Shown here piece after piece: positions 27,401 to 39,874 of a stretch of 64,000 nt of DNA. The stretch covers positions 8,509,591-8,573,590 of the forward strand of contig JALIRH010000026.1 of NCBI GenBank assembly GCA_023055505.1, written 5' to 3'. A program made the translations under genes and the position numbers. The stretch is from Callipepla californica brunnescens (lineage: Eukaryota; Chordata; Aves; Galliformes; Odontophoridae). Each line of letters begins with the position of its first letter. Position 1 is the stretch's first letter. The notes under the pieces are model-generated. The model searched no databases and was not told the origin of the DNA. It saw only the letters and a list, made by a program, of their open reading frames with translations.

Positions 27401-30056
27401 GATCAGGTGTTAAGTATCTATGAACAGTGGTTTGTTAGATTGCAGCATGAATGTGAGGCAGAGAGAGCAGAGTTACATATATGCATATTTTACCTAGTGA
27501 GGAGTATGTCTTCCTCTAAGCTAAGGAGAAAATAGGAATTGCATTTTCATATCAGGCACAATGGCAGATGGCAGGTTTTAGAGCTTAGTTTCCAGCCAGT
27601 TCTCCTAGTCAGTGAGGTGAAGTGATCCACAATAAGGAGATTTTTCTGTAATATCCTAGCAAATGTCAAAGAAACAACCTCTTTATTGTTGACGATTATT
27701 TTCAATAGTGGAATGACATCCTGTTTTTGTGTGACAAAAGAACAGGAAGGTGCAAAGGTGGCCTTGTCAACAGTGAGAGAAGATTTGATTCAATGCGCAA
27801 TGGAAAACAGTAATTCAATTCGCAATATTTCCCAGGAAATATTGGTTTAAGTTATATTTTTTGTTTCATATTGCACATCAGAATTTCATTTGTCTCTGTG
27901 CTGTGGCTAGCAGACAGAATAAAACATCTTAGATGTGCAGTGTTATTATTAGATGTTATTAAAAACATGGTTTTGCATTAGTTTGATGGACTGATGTAGT
28001 ATTTACCAGAAACATTTACTTTTTCTTAAAAAAGGGATGATGATGTTTTGTCAAGAGTATTACTTTTATAAACAGAATTCACATGTATGTGTCATATATC
28101 ATTTCAGAAGGAATTTAAGAGAGGTGTTGTGGAAGGGATGCATGCAGGTTTTATCTTATTTGAAAGGTAAACTTGACCTGTTTCTTAAAGCCTCCTCCTT
28201 AGAGTTTGATAATAATAATAGTAAAAAGCCCACTTGAGTGAGAATTTTTTCCCTGGCTTATTCCCAGGGTTTCCTGAAGGACTTCCTTGTTTTACGCCTC
28301 ACGTCTCTGATTGTGGGGTCACTTCACTTTTAATTCACTTTGTGAAGATGCAAACACACCATAAATACTACAATTGGCCCACGTGGAATTTTGGAGGTGG
28401 CTTTTTTGTTGGTGCACCCCATGTTCTGGATTCATTCTGAGCAAAGATTAGAAGCAGGACAGCGAGAAGCTGTACCCAGGCCTTTATCTATCAGAGGGAT
28501 GCAAGAGCACAGCCAGGGCCAAGCAGCACCTGCTGCACCCAGACTGGCCCCTCCTGCAGGGACAGGAGGAAAGAGGGTCAAAATGATGGTGTTGGGTTTC
28601 CTTGGAGGTAGATGGACTCAAATATCTGGTTCTGTTTTGTTTCACATAGTCTGCTCGCTGAAGAGGTCAAAGCATGCTTATTTCTGGCATAGGACTGAAA
28701 CAGATTCCTTCAACTGTGTGTCATAGAGCACAGAGGATCTTCTTGACCACTGCACTCACAACTGCCACACCAAAACCTCACTACCTCTCACTGTCCTTTT
28801 CGGGCATTTTAGGTGCCAGATCTATTTTCCTTATTAGTTTGTGACACTCTGCAGTTTTTTTTTTTAATCTTTTTCTTTTCTTTTTTCCCAATTGTTGCAC
28901 AATATGACACATCATCTCAAATTTTCAGGTATTCAAGTGAAATAGTTGTGAAACAAGGCACTCGACTGAGTCATCTGTGGTCATGCTATGCAAATAGACT
29001 TCGATTCAGTTGGAGCTTAGGCTGTGCTGAGCTTGACAGGTGACTCACTGCTTCACTGTCGTTGACCATTTCAGTGCTGTTTGGGATCCACAACTGAAAA
29101 GATATTTATGTGAAAGTTAGAAGCTTTCTATCCCTTGTTCCTAACCCACTGTTATTAATTAACTGCATAGCCACTATTTAAATGTTTAATGTTTTATTTA
29201 TGTATTTAGTTTTGTTCATTTTCCCATAACTTCCTTATAATATGCCACCCTGAAAAGAGGTAGGTTAGTCTAAAGCCTTTTTCCCCAAAGCTCTACCACA
29301 TCACATCTACCCTCTGCCCTGTGTTGAGGGACTGGTTCTGAAGCTTAATTTCTTCTCCTGTATCTACAGGATTTCTACAACAATCGCCTTCATCCATATT
29401 CAGTCTTTTATCTTCTTTATTCAAATCACAATTCACATACTGATGGGATTTAGAGTCCATTTCCAAAACGGAAATTAGCTGTGGTTTTAGTCTATATTTA
29501 AAAGCCTAAACAGATTATTGTTACAGAAAGATTATTTTTTAAGTAGCTGAAATCAGGGCATCTATTATTTGCAGTGGTGTATCAGAGGTAAAAGCAGTTT
29601 TAGAGTTCTGATGACAGACCCACTGACTCTGATCTCTCCTTTCCCTAGTCACTTCTACGGGGGCTGATTTGGTATCTGATAGGGTCAGCAGACAAATGGC
29701 TGCTGTGACAGAGGTGCTCCACAGTGCTGCAGTGCTTACAGAGGAGCAAGGGTGCTCAGCATACCAGGGCCGTCCTCCCAAGTCTTCTCCATACTCTGTG
29801 TGTATTTAGCAGACAGGATTAAACTAGGCTTCTAGGTTCCCTGTGCAGAGAAGGGAAGAAAAATGTGAGCAAGTGATTCTCTTAAACAAGAGAAGTTCCT
29901 GTTCAGTGGACCACCTAGGAAGTAAAAGTTAGAAGAAAGAGCTGAAGTTTACCTGCCTCTTAATGCTTCTTTGCTTGGGTTCTAAAGACAAACAAACCCC
30001 TTCACCTGGGGCATATTCTGAACTCTGATGACATTTGGGTACACCTCTGAAGCTGG
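24456..30056. other. Non-coding stretch
   Basis: No exon, RNA gene or transposon was recognised. Near 26867-26901 a CTTCTTAATTT motif occurs twice, the second copy running into an octamer-like ATTTGCAT. The open frames are short and resemble no known protein. Confidence 0.65.
25568..25614. repeat. A-rich (CAAA/CAAAA)n tract
   Basis: A run of A is followed by irregular CAAA and CAAAA units. This is a low-complexity repeat. Confidence 0.8.
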
Positions 30057-30112
30057 CCCTGCCTTGGGCAGGGTGTGGAGTAGATGACCTCCTGAAGTCC
30101 CTCCCAGCCTAA
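30057..30112 (+). mobile_element. CR1 LINE 3'-UTR fragment
   Basis: The order CCTTGGGCAGGGTGTGGAGTAG, ATGACCTCCTGAAGTCCCTC and CCAGCCT follows the CR1 pattern of a GGGCAGGG...TGGACTAGATGACCT core, then GGTCCC and TCCAACCT. The terminal ATTCTATG repeat is not preserved. The copy is truncated at both ends and inactive. Confidence 0.75.
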
Positions 30113-31889
30113 AAAATTTCCCTTGGGGACTGGGTGGAGGGAACAATGTGACGTTGCCAGATTTCCATAAGCTTGTGATAAAAAAGCCTCGTGCAAGAGA
30201 CCAAGGGTCATGTTCCTGCTCAGCCTGTTTCACACAAGTGCTCGTCTGTGTGATTTACTCCTCAAAGGGACCTGCCAAGCAGACTGGTAAACTCTCTGGT
30301 GATTAGATTCTCCCTTGGTTTTTCTGGAAGTGCTTATTGCTTCCAGAAGAAGACAGCCCTATGCTACTTCCATGGATTGCTACCAGAGCTTGTGGATATA
30401 CTCAAGAACCATCTAATTCTGATGTTTATGTATTGTAGACTGGGAAGGATACAAAGTGGCTTCCACCTTCCTATGCTTCTCATCTCCTGGCCCAGCACCG
30501 CCACAGCACAATGATCTCTTGTGGCACTTTCCTTGGCTTCTAACAGATTTTGTCTTTTGTTCAGCATCACTATATATGTAGTTAAATGCATACCATTGCT
30601 AAAAAAGCATTTACAAACAGGACTCAATGGCAGCCACCTTAACTCTGAGGGGGTAACAGCAGCCCTGAATGAAGCTGCGGGGTGCCCTCCCATCTCTACA
30701 AACCTGGTCCTTGGTGCGACAGCATTGAGGCCCTGGAGATTTTCTCTCTGTTGTTTCCTCAAGAGAATCTTACTCTGTGAACGGTGTCAGGAGGCTTTCT
30801 TTAAATACTGGAGTAATGGGCACAAATGAGCTTTCCATCCAGTACTGAACATTGTATTTCCTTTAAGTGCTGAGTAAATACTAGCATCTGAGTTCCTAGA
30901 AATTTACTGTAGCTCAGAGCATATTCCTACAGTATTGTAAGATCCAGATAATTAATGCAAGACTCTTAATTCTAGAAGCGTGCTCGCATAACATTCTATT
31001 GATGTGATGGGCTTTCTGTTGTAAAGGAAAATAATATTTCTCACCTCTGGTTTGTAGCAGTAAAATAGTTCAGTGTGAACTTAAATTAAGCACTTAGAAT
31101 CATAAATCAATTGGCTAGTTTATATACTATATCTAGAAATACAAGTTCTAAGCATTTTGTTGGAATAAAAAGGACTGCTCTGCAGAACCAGGTTCAGCCC
31201 TCAGCCAAACTTGTGTGCGTAGTTTACTGCTAGGGGAATAATTCTGCGAGACTGGCTCAAGTCCAAGGAAAAAAAAGACCGCGGTAGACCCAACACTGAA
31301 GTTAAAGGTAATTCTGCCATTGATTTTGGTAGATACAGGCTCTTAGATACAAGCTGGCTGCTGTAGAAACTGACACTGTTTCTATTACTGGTGCTGTTCT
31401 GAGGACGTGCTCCACCTGTTAGCCGGTCCTGCGGTCCTCATTCTTTCAATGGGTTTTACCCAGAGTCTTACATGGGCTTTCTGATGCTGTCTCTGCATCC
31501 CCAGCGTGTCAGTCAGTCTGCAAGGGGCCATGTAATAATAAATAAAAAAAAACTGAGTTTATGTTTGAATGCAAACTTTAAGGATTCAAATTCTAACATG
31601 GTAGCATACTAGTAGACCTGTTGTGAAACTCAAGGCATTGTAGACAAGCCAGTCTTCTGGTGAACAATCTCATATATTCCTGCACTAGAGGATGTCTGTG
31701 GGTGTTGTTTCTCTCACTGTGAAGAGAACCCACATGGTTCTTTCAGATAATTGGGTTGCTATTTGTTTTTCACGCTAATTAAAAGGAAAACATTTTGAAG
31801 CGGTCAGTCACTCTCCATTGGCATCGTGCCACACAGAATTGTGCAGGCGTGGGCTCATTCACAGCTCTCCTTGCTGTGTAGAGGGATGT

Positions 31890-31985
31890 AAAAAAAAAAC
31901 CAAAAAAAAAAAAACCCAAAAAAAACCCAAGAACAACACACAAAAAAGCAAGAATAACAACCAGAACAAAAACCCAAACAACCAA
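31890..31985. repeat. A-rich low-complexity tract
   Basis: About 95 bases consist almost entirely of A and C on the plus strand (AAAACC, CCCAAAAAA, CAAAAACCC), with a few G. The minus strand reads as a G/T-rich frame that would give a spurious hydrophobic peptide. Confidence 0.85.
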
Positions 31986-33616
31986 AGGCAATATTAGACC
32001 AATAAAATCAACGTTAAGATTTTTATATACAGCTGTAATTATTTTCCACTAAAAAGGCCACGTGCCAGTGGGAAGCATAAAGCATAATGGTTTCCTGTCA
32101 GCAGCCTCAGTATCAGAATGTCTGCCTCCTCCTCTTTGCCTCTCTCGTACACACATCAAACAATTGCATTAGCACTTCGTCTGCCTTTCTTCTCCCTCTC
32201 TCATTTTTCACACTATTTAAAAGCTGAAGCAGAGTGGTGTTGATAGTTGGGCCTAACAGTGACTTTTGTTTGAACACAACATATACTGTCAATGATAATT
32301 CAGAAATTTTTGCATGCGTTCTAAAGGCAAAATTAAATAGCTTTTAAAGACACATTTCACCATTTATAACTAACAAATTATTTGCCCAGTTTAGTGCTGC
32401 AGAGGTCATCTCTTTGTAGAAAAGCTAGGTAGTGGTAATTGGAACAGTATAAAATCCCCTATCGGGGATGTGCTCAATGTATTTGTAGATGTAGACTTCT
32501 TTTTTTCTTTTTTATCTTACTACCATTTTTAAAATTGCAATGCATTATTACAGGAGAACAATTTTTAATACTTCATCATTATTGCTACCTCCAGTACTGT
32601 AGAAGCAGCCGTTAAGTTATGGCAGCTCAGTAACCGGGCATTTGCTGCAGACAACCGCTTCTTTCTTGATGTGTTTCTGATGGTATTTAGATCAACTCCA
32701 AATATTTGTACTTAACTTTCTCTGTTCAAGGCACTTGTAGTGAAATCATCCTCCTTGTCTGCATTTTATTTAGTTTTGGGTTTGAGTGGTATATGTACTT
32801 CAGTATTCAAAGCCATAAGTCCTGTTGTGTTCCTCTTAGTTAATTACTAAACTCTTGCTTTGGTAAAGAGACAGGGAGAAACTCTTGGAACTTTAAATGT
32901 AAGTACCTTCCTTACATAGAGGATGTGTTTAGTACTGCACTTAGAGATTCTTCATCCACTGATATGACTCCACTGCCGCTCCCATTAAATTTACTGGGAC
33001 CTCTGCCATCAAGTTCAGCAGATATGAGTTTGTGTTCTTCACTTAACAAAATATACAGATGATTTCTCATGAGCCTCCATAGCAAGCTTGCTCTTTTATT
33101 GAGTCAGTATATCTTCTATAGGAATGAAATTTCACGCTGTTATTGGTCTTGTACCACGGAAGAAGTCACAAGTCAGATTTTCTAAAAAACATCTATAGAC
33201 AACACTTCAGTGCACTTATTTGTCATGTAATAAATTTTTCTTAAAGCCTCAAAAGAAAAGATTGTCTCAAGCAGCACATCCATTTGGCAGGGAAGATCAC
33301 AAGAAGACTGTGGGAGCCAGCATCCAATTTTCAGGAATTAGTAGGGTTTTAATCCCTTACTCCTATGTACCCTCTGGAATATCTCAGACTTACATGATCT
33401 CCAAAATCTCCAGTGAAGACCAGAATCATGCTGGGCTAAAAACAGTACAAGCACAGAATGAGTGACAATTTCTGCCTGAAAGAATCCTAAATGTAATTAT
33501 TTTGGGAATAGGATACATTCAAAGAAACAAAATCATAGGTTTGAGTTAAAATGTCTTATTCCAACAGTGCAGAAAAAATATTAACACATGTTGGGGTTAT
33601 TTTGCCTTGCCCTAGT

Positions 33617-33617
<1 letters not shown>

Positions 33618-33648
<31 letters not shown>
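33618..33648. repeat. Poly(T) tract of 31 bases
   Basis: This is the longest pure homopolymer in the window. It is bounded by CCTAGTG and GGAATTACCG. It may be the poly(A) remnant of an insertion on the minus strand, but no element body was recognised. Confidence 0.9.
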
Positions 33649-33649
<1 letters not shown>

Positions 33650-35648
33650 GAATTACCGTTTAATGAATACAATTACCTAATTTTTTTTCTTGAAAATTAA
33701 TTCAGTATCTTGGAATTAATTAAAGAGCATATGATTCCTCAAGTTTCATGGCAAATATACAAATGTTTATTGAAGAGAGAATCATTTAGGGACATAAATC
33801 CATGCTGCTTGTTGAGGCATAACTTACTGTTGCCCTTGGGAGGGAAAGGCACACTGTATTTGTATGTGTGTTAATGAAAACATATAATATACTGACACAT
33901 TTCCTTTGCTATGAAACTCAGGTTTTCATTTTCCATTTTTATCTAGCATTCATTCCGACAGCATTTAATTGTCTGGGCTCTAGGAACAGATGAGTTAAAT
34001 AAATCTCAAAAACTCTGAAAATTAAATAGTGTTGGCAGCAGATATCGATGTCCATTTTAAAACTACTCTATACATGTATCTCAGAGCCCATTTATTATCT
34101 GTGTATTATTCACAGTTTGTCATGGTAAAAATAATGCTGTACTCAGGGGAAGAGTAAATAGCAATGCAAAAGTCAGGAAATGTTGGGACACGTGAATTAT
34201 TATCGCTGTACATTAGAGAAATAATTTCTGCATTCTGAACAGTTTTTATTATTGATTTAGTTTTGAAGGGTATGTATTTGGCAGTATTTGGGCATCACTG
34301 AACTCAAATTTCTGGTTTCTTTCTGCCAGCATCCATCAGGCTGCTGTGTTTGTTAATAGTTTTGGAATCCACATGACTGAAAATTCGTCTGTTTAATGCC
34401 AGATACCACATTTATGTGACTATGATTATTGTAGATACCTTACTGAGGATACAGTTAATAGTCTTTTCTGCTGCCATTCTTCAGGATGTTTAAGGAGAAT
34501 ATCAGCTGGGAGAGAAACGTGCCCAGCAGAAGAGCAGCTGCCTGTCGTGGGGCAGCAATGCCTTTGGGGAAGCTGTCCTGGACATGTCCCCTTAGAATAG
34601 ATCCCCTTTTCCAGATGCATGTTTCTTAGCAAGGGATGTATGCTCCAGGGACCTGAGCCAAAATACGAGCCTGTTCAAATAGTCAGTGCATGAGGTAACA
34701 CTGAGCATTTCTATATTTGGGGAAGCGTGCTGATTTTTTCTCACACTGACTATGACAGAGAGATACATCATGAGTGTTTGAGATGTTCGTAACAGGACTG
34801 TGTAATAAAGAGGTATGTAATGGAGTAGTAAGTATCTGTTAGGATGTGAGCCATAGTGCAGTAAATTCATTAAGCAGACTGAATTTCCAGCTGCTAGCAG
34901 ATGACCTTGGACTTGCCTCAGAGTCATGACATGGGTTTCAGCCTCTGTCCATCTCTGTGTCTAGAAAATTTCAGAAACTGACTGTAAAATGTGATTTTTG
35001 AATGAAGAAAACATTCTCTCTTCCGTAAATACTAAATATGAGGGTAGGCTCAATAGACAAGAATGTGAAAATGGATCCATCTGAGCATATCTTCGCATCT
35101 CAGCTGGACTGCACATTGTGAGAGCTTGTGGCTTGCTGCCTTCTCTCCTGGAACTTCACGATTCCACACACCAGCTCCACATTTGATGGAGCAAAGCTGC
35201 CCCTGCTGCAGTAATAATCTGAAGGCACCAGTTTTTTGCACCCTCTGGTACAAAAATTGTGAAATTTTATGCAAGTAGTATACAACAGAATTGCTATCAC
35301 ATTTCTACACATCTGCCTGAGACTGTATTGCTTCCGTGGTGGGAAACAAAAATCAGGGATGGTGCTATGGAAAAGGCAGCAAGTTAAGCCTCAAAAAGCT
35401 TCCTTCTAATTCTGGCTCTGCGAGGGCTTTCCAGCACAAAGGTTCGTTTAGACCTATACGTTCACTGTCTAACTGCAGCTAGGGCACAGGCAGGTGCTTG
35501 CTGAGTACTCAGGCACACCACATTGCAGTAGCCTGTAATTAGTCTGTCTCTAAGATTGAAACAATCAGAATTGTAGTTAAAGCCTTGCTTTGACTTGGGT
35601 ACATTTCCACTGTCATATTGACGTTTTTAAGGTCTGCCAGAGTTGTCT

Positions 35649-35680
35649 GGTTTTTTTTGTTTGTTTGTTTTGTTTTTTGC
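35649..35680. repeat. (GTTT)n / T-rich simple repeat
   Basis: A T run is followed by GTTT units and another T run. This is low-complexity sequence. Confidence 0.8.
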
Positions 35681-36753
35681 CTGATGTGTCTGCTGTAGTT
35701 CTGAAAACTAGTGTGCTTTTTCCTGTCCTTGAAGAAATGCAGAGCTAATTAATTTTTTATTTTTTTTTAATGGTGACCACAAGCCTTGCCTTCCTGAAAA
35801 AGCTGTAGCAATCACACCTGTGCAGCTTTCCAAATTATTGCCAATAGGACTGCATGTAGCAGAGATATTGGGCAGGAGACAGAGATGACACAAGAGATTC
35901 AGAAGTTCTGGAGTATTTAAACCCAGGAAGTTTTTCCAGGTAGATTCTTCCTAGTGAACACCTAACCAAACGGCTGTTTGGAAGAACACTGGTAACTGAA
36001 TAACCTCCTATATTTTTCTTAGTGTTAGCAAGATGCTGGTTATAAATAATACAAGCTCTGTTACAGTAGAATAGAATAAATTCCATGGCCAATTTTTGTA
36101 GTTTTTATATTGATTCTGTAAAGACATCCAGGAAGGCAGAGAGGGTTTCCTTTTTCAGCTTTGAGCAGTTAAGTGACTGCACCTTGAATGTTTCTATGTA
36201 TTAATGCATGTGCCTGGACATCCTGCGTTCCTCTGCACTATCTCAGATGTCTCTCTTCCACATGCCATGTGTGTGGTCTTTTGTCTGTATAGGATAGGAG
36301 TTGCTTTTCACTAAACAGATGAGGAAAACTTTCATAATTCCATGCTAACTGAACAACTTTAGGCGCTGCCTAGGCCTAAGGCAAAACTAATTAATGAATC
36401 TTAAATGCAGAATTTGCTCAGACCCTCAGGTTCATTGGTACTGTGAAAAGCTCCTGCTGTGATGATGCATTAGAGTTGCAGATATGATAAAATGAGGCAT
36501 GCAATATTTTATAGTAATCCTTTATTTCCTGGTACAGAATACCACCCTCAGACAATGTTTTCAGTGTTAACAATCAATCTGCTTCAAACAGAAATGCAGT
36601 TTTCCCTTCTAGCAGGTTTCCTTCCCATTCCCATTTTGTACAATGGATAAATAACAACACTTAAAAAATGCTTGTCAACTTCAATTTTCCCTAACATGTA
36701 AAAACTATAAAAATGAACTTAAGAAATCCTTAGATAAACCAAAATATTTCCAC

Positions 36754-36815
36754 AATTTAAATACAAAGAATGCAAAATTAAATACAAAGAATACAGAATT
36801 AAGTACAAGAAATGC
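36754..36815. repeat. Three-copy tandem repeat, unit 20-21 bases
   Basis: Three adjacent units share the pattern AATTAAATACAAAGAATGC, at 36754-36773, 36774-36794 and 36795-36815. The first two differ at a few positions and the third carries more changes. It is a small minisatellite-like duplication within an AT-rich, 3'-UTR-like stretch. Confidence 0.85.
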
Positions 36816-37272
36816 AAGTCTGAACAGACAAAGAACTAAATGCTGGTAGCCTGGAGAGCCAACACGTTCTACCGTAAGAACCCTCAAAGAGGTCAGAATG
36901 AAAAGTCAAACCAACAATATACAGGTTTTTGTTGAGTAAATAAAAAGCAATGCAAACACACGGGGTATGGGTTGGATGATTTCTTTAAGCTGTTTTTCAT
37001 AAAAATACAGTGCCCGAGTCCTTTGGAGTCCCTCAGATTTCAGTACTCACGTGGAGCTTCAGGGATTACAATGCAAAACCAAGAGTTTGTCACCTACTAT
37101 AGGATCAGACCTTCTGCCAGTGCAAAGACATCGTACTGTTGAAAATAGCCCTCTGAGTTCGGAGTGAGGATATTTTCACCAAGATTGTTTTGCCTCGTGC
37201 CTGTCTATCTTTTAGAGATATGTGGTTGTTGTCCTTAATAATATATTTTGGGTTATACTCTAAGTAGCCATC

Positions 37273-37326
37273 AGTTGGTCTTGATGATCTTTGTAGATTC
37301 CTTCCAACCAGTCCTATCCTATCCTG
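37273..37326 (+). mobile_element. CR1 LINE 3'-terminal fragment with TCCTA-type tail
   Basis: GTTGGTCTTGATGATCTTTG, then AGATTCCTTCCAACCAGTC, corresponds to the CR1 motif TTGGACTTGATGATC...GGTCCCTTCCAACC. The terminal repeat appears as TCCTATCCTATCCTG rather than ATTCTATGATTCT. The piece is short and diverged, so it is a moderate-confidence call. An open frame of about 88 codons on the opposite strand overlaps it and is probably spurious. Confidence 0.6.
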
Positions 37327-39638
37327 TTGTGTTCTTTTCTCCTCTGAACTGTTCTTTATCAAATATCTCACTAGTGAAGTAATAAAGAAATGTTCTTCAT
37401 TCAGTTTAATAAGCTAAATTTTGAGACTGTAATGAGAATTTCTCTTGTTGAGGGAATTGAAATTCTGTGCTTCTATTATCATTGTTCTTTCTGACCCTGG
37501 TAGTGGTGGTGGTTATCTTGCAAAAAAGGTGGTGTCATTTGTGCCATTGACACTGAGGGAGCCCAGTGACAGCGACTATAAATCAATTTACAACCAATTT
37601 AAAAGCAGGGGACAAACCCTATGAACATTAATTAAGAATTGCTTCAAATTACTATTCTTTTGTGATTAACTAAAGTGGACTTTGACCTCCTTTGAGATTT
37701 TAATGTCAGCATGATGAAATTCATCACTTCTAACAAACTGACCAGTGTCAGTGACTATTTTTTCAGTATGTCACATATATGGCACTATACAGCAAGTGGA
37801 AGGTCACTCAATTAATCCTTGTTCCAAGGGTGCAAGTGGATATGATCACACGCAACGCAAAACCAATACATATTGATTAGTGTGGCACTGCCTCACTGAA
37901 CGGAGGATTCTTGAAGAGAGTGGAAGCAGTTTGGTATAAGAGGCCTCCTTTGCTTTCTCCTGTGATGGTAAACCTGGGCTGGACTATAGAGCTTCATTGT
38001 TAGTGTGGAGCAGCAGCACCTCCATCCAGTGCCGACCAAGCTCAAATAGCAAAACCTTCAGTGAAATCTATGGAGCCATGCAATTCCGCTTGAGGTACGT
38101 AGAGTACCCTGGGGTTAGGTCACTCTGCCAACCCCTGGCTCTGAATCACAGCTCAGCATGCTCAGTTGTTCTCACAGCGCCAGTTATTTTAAGATTTATT
38201 AAAACTCCTACCAAACAGGGATGAATCTGTTTTACCCCCCAAGTATTTCTATAGCTGAGGCCAGCCCCACTTAGGGCTGTTAGTGGTCTGTGGCTGTGTT
38301 AGTGGCTGTGCAGTTAGGGTCACTCAAGCAGAGCGACTGTAACTCAAGCAGAGAATCTCTGACAGGGGATCATGTGAAACCATTAGGCAGGAAACAAGGA
38401 ATGAACTCAAACTGAGAGGGAATAGAAACAGATGACAGAAAATGCAAGGGAATCAGACGTGTTGCTGTAGTGAATTTAAGGACATTTATTTCTCAGCAAG
38501 AATATATTCTTCCTGTTTGAATCTGCTAATCTTCAAATCTGGAATTACCTCATGAAGCTTTGTTGTGTTACAGAACTGGATGATTCGTTTGGTGAATAAC
38601 TTGTCACACAGAGAGGTTTTCTGCAGAAATCATCAGAGCCAGACCAGCAGGACATGGGTGGGAGAAGGGAATCATGTTATGGGTGCTCGGGAAGGCCCAG
38701 GGTGTGGTGGCCACAAGCCCTCATCTTCCCATGGCTCCCATATTTATCTGCTGCGGTCTCCATTAGCAAACCCACCTCTAAACAGGTACTGCTTAATGCT
38801 TGAAGTTACTACATTTTTAATTTTTTCCTTTAAAAACTGCTATTATGCTCTGTAATTCATAGCTGCTGGTAGTTCTGTCTTTGTCAATGAGCTGACCAAA
38901 TCCTTCCTGGCTGCTCTAGAAGCAGCAATATATATATATCAGAGCTTATACAAACGTGCTGGAGAGTCGGGGTTAACCATTAGGAAGCTGTGAGTGTCTC
39001 CTGCTGAATGCAGAAGGATAAGAGATGGAGGTGAGAAACCATGCAGAGCTCTTGATTCAGCGATACCCAGATTCCTCTGCCTCTGGCTTCAAGGCTGTCT
39101 GAGCTTCATAAAGTGGCTTGGCAGATATTTCATTTTAATTATAGCAAAAATCTTAGACTTCATTGAGACGACTCATGCGCATAGAGCTGCCTGCATGCCT
39201 GGCTGGGTTGTGAACCGGTGCTCAGTAACACTATTGGGCCACCATGTATGAAATGTTCAGAATTCACAAATTGTGACTATCAGCATTCTGAATAATGAGC
39301 ACCTACTCTTGAGGTCGTGTCTCGTGAGATTTTTGACACCTGTAAATGTGGATGATGCGTTACTAAAAAGCTGTATCTCTTCACTTGGCATCACTGTGTG
39401 CGGTGTACTCCTGCTGTTCCCCTGCAAACATAGAACGCTTGATCTGCTTTAAGTTTATTATCTGGCCCAGGAAGAAACGGAAACACGCCTGGGCTTTGTT
39501 GTTACATATCACAGAGCAGAGCAGTGAATATGTGTGATTGATTGTCACTTACGTATAAAAATGAGTGGCTGATTCTAATGATGCTGTATAAACTGGCAAG
39601 ACCAACATGGTATGAAAACTAGGTTATATTTCTTAAAG
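37327..39638. other. Non-coding stretch upstream of the CpG island
   Basis: No exon or RNA gene was recognised. A short (TA)n tract sits at 38928-38939. Open frames up to 96 codons resemble no known protein. Confidence 0.65.
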
Positions 39639-39874
39639 AATAGAATCAGAGAATCGTTAAGGTTGGGAAAGGCCTCTAAGACCATCTAGTCCCATAAACT
39701 CATCCTTACTCAACTGTGTCCCTCAGTGCCACATGTCTAAATTACTTGAACGCCTCTAGGGCTGGTGAGTCCACCACCTCCCCGGGCAGCTTCGTCCGGT
39801 GCCCAACCATGCTTCTTGAAGAGAAATTTTTCCCAGTCAGAACCTCCCCTGGCCCAGCTTGAGGCCATTTCCTC
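39639..39874 (-). mobile_element. CR1 LINE fragment, antisense, just upstream of the CpG island
   Basis: Read on the minus strand, this is about 235 bases of CR1 3' end. The plus strand begins AGAATCAGAGAATCGTTAAG, then GGTTGGGAAAGGCCTCTAAG, ACCATCTAGTCC and a body ending near GGCCATTTCCTC. These match the reverse complement of the CR1 terminal repeat, core and upstream 3'-UTR. It is one of the longest and best-preserved copies here and is truncated at its 5' end. It ends about 300 bases before the CpG island. CR1 copies near some chicken genes have been reported to carry silencer or enhancer-blocking activity, so a regulatory effect is possible but not shown. Confidence 0.92.

Larger units (their letters stand above)
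30113..37272. other. Non-coding stretch with AT-rich, possibly constrained blocks
   Basis: No exon or RNA gene was recognised. The blocks around 32050-32420 and 33690-34160 are dense in ATTA/TAAT, ATTAATTA and ATTTGCAT-like words. That is the look of conserved non-coding elements, although this cannot be tested without an alignment. The part at 36521-37100 read on the minus strand has an AATAAA hexamer at 36521-36526 and 3'-UTR-like composition. Confidence 0.6.

Noticed and set aside
31861..31991. 70-codon hydrophobic minus-strand frame as a membrane protein
   Set aside because: It is translated straight from an A/C-rich low-complexity tract and has no other support.
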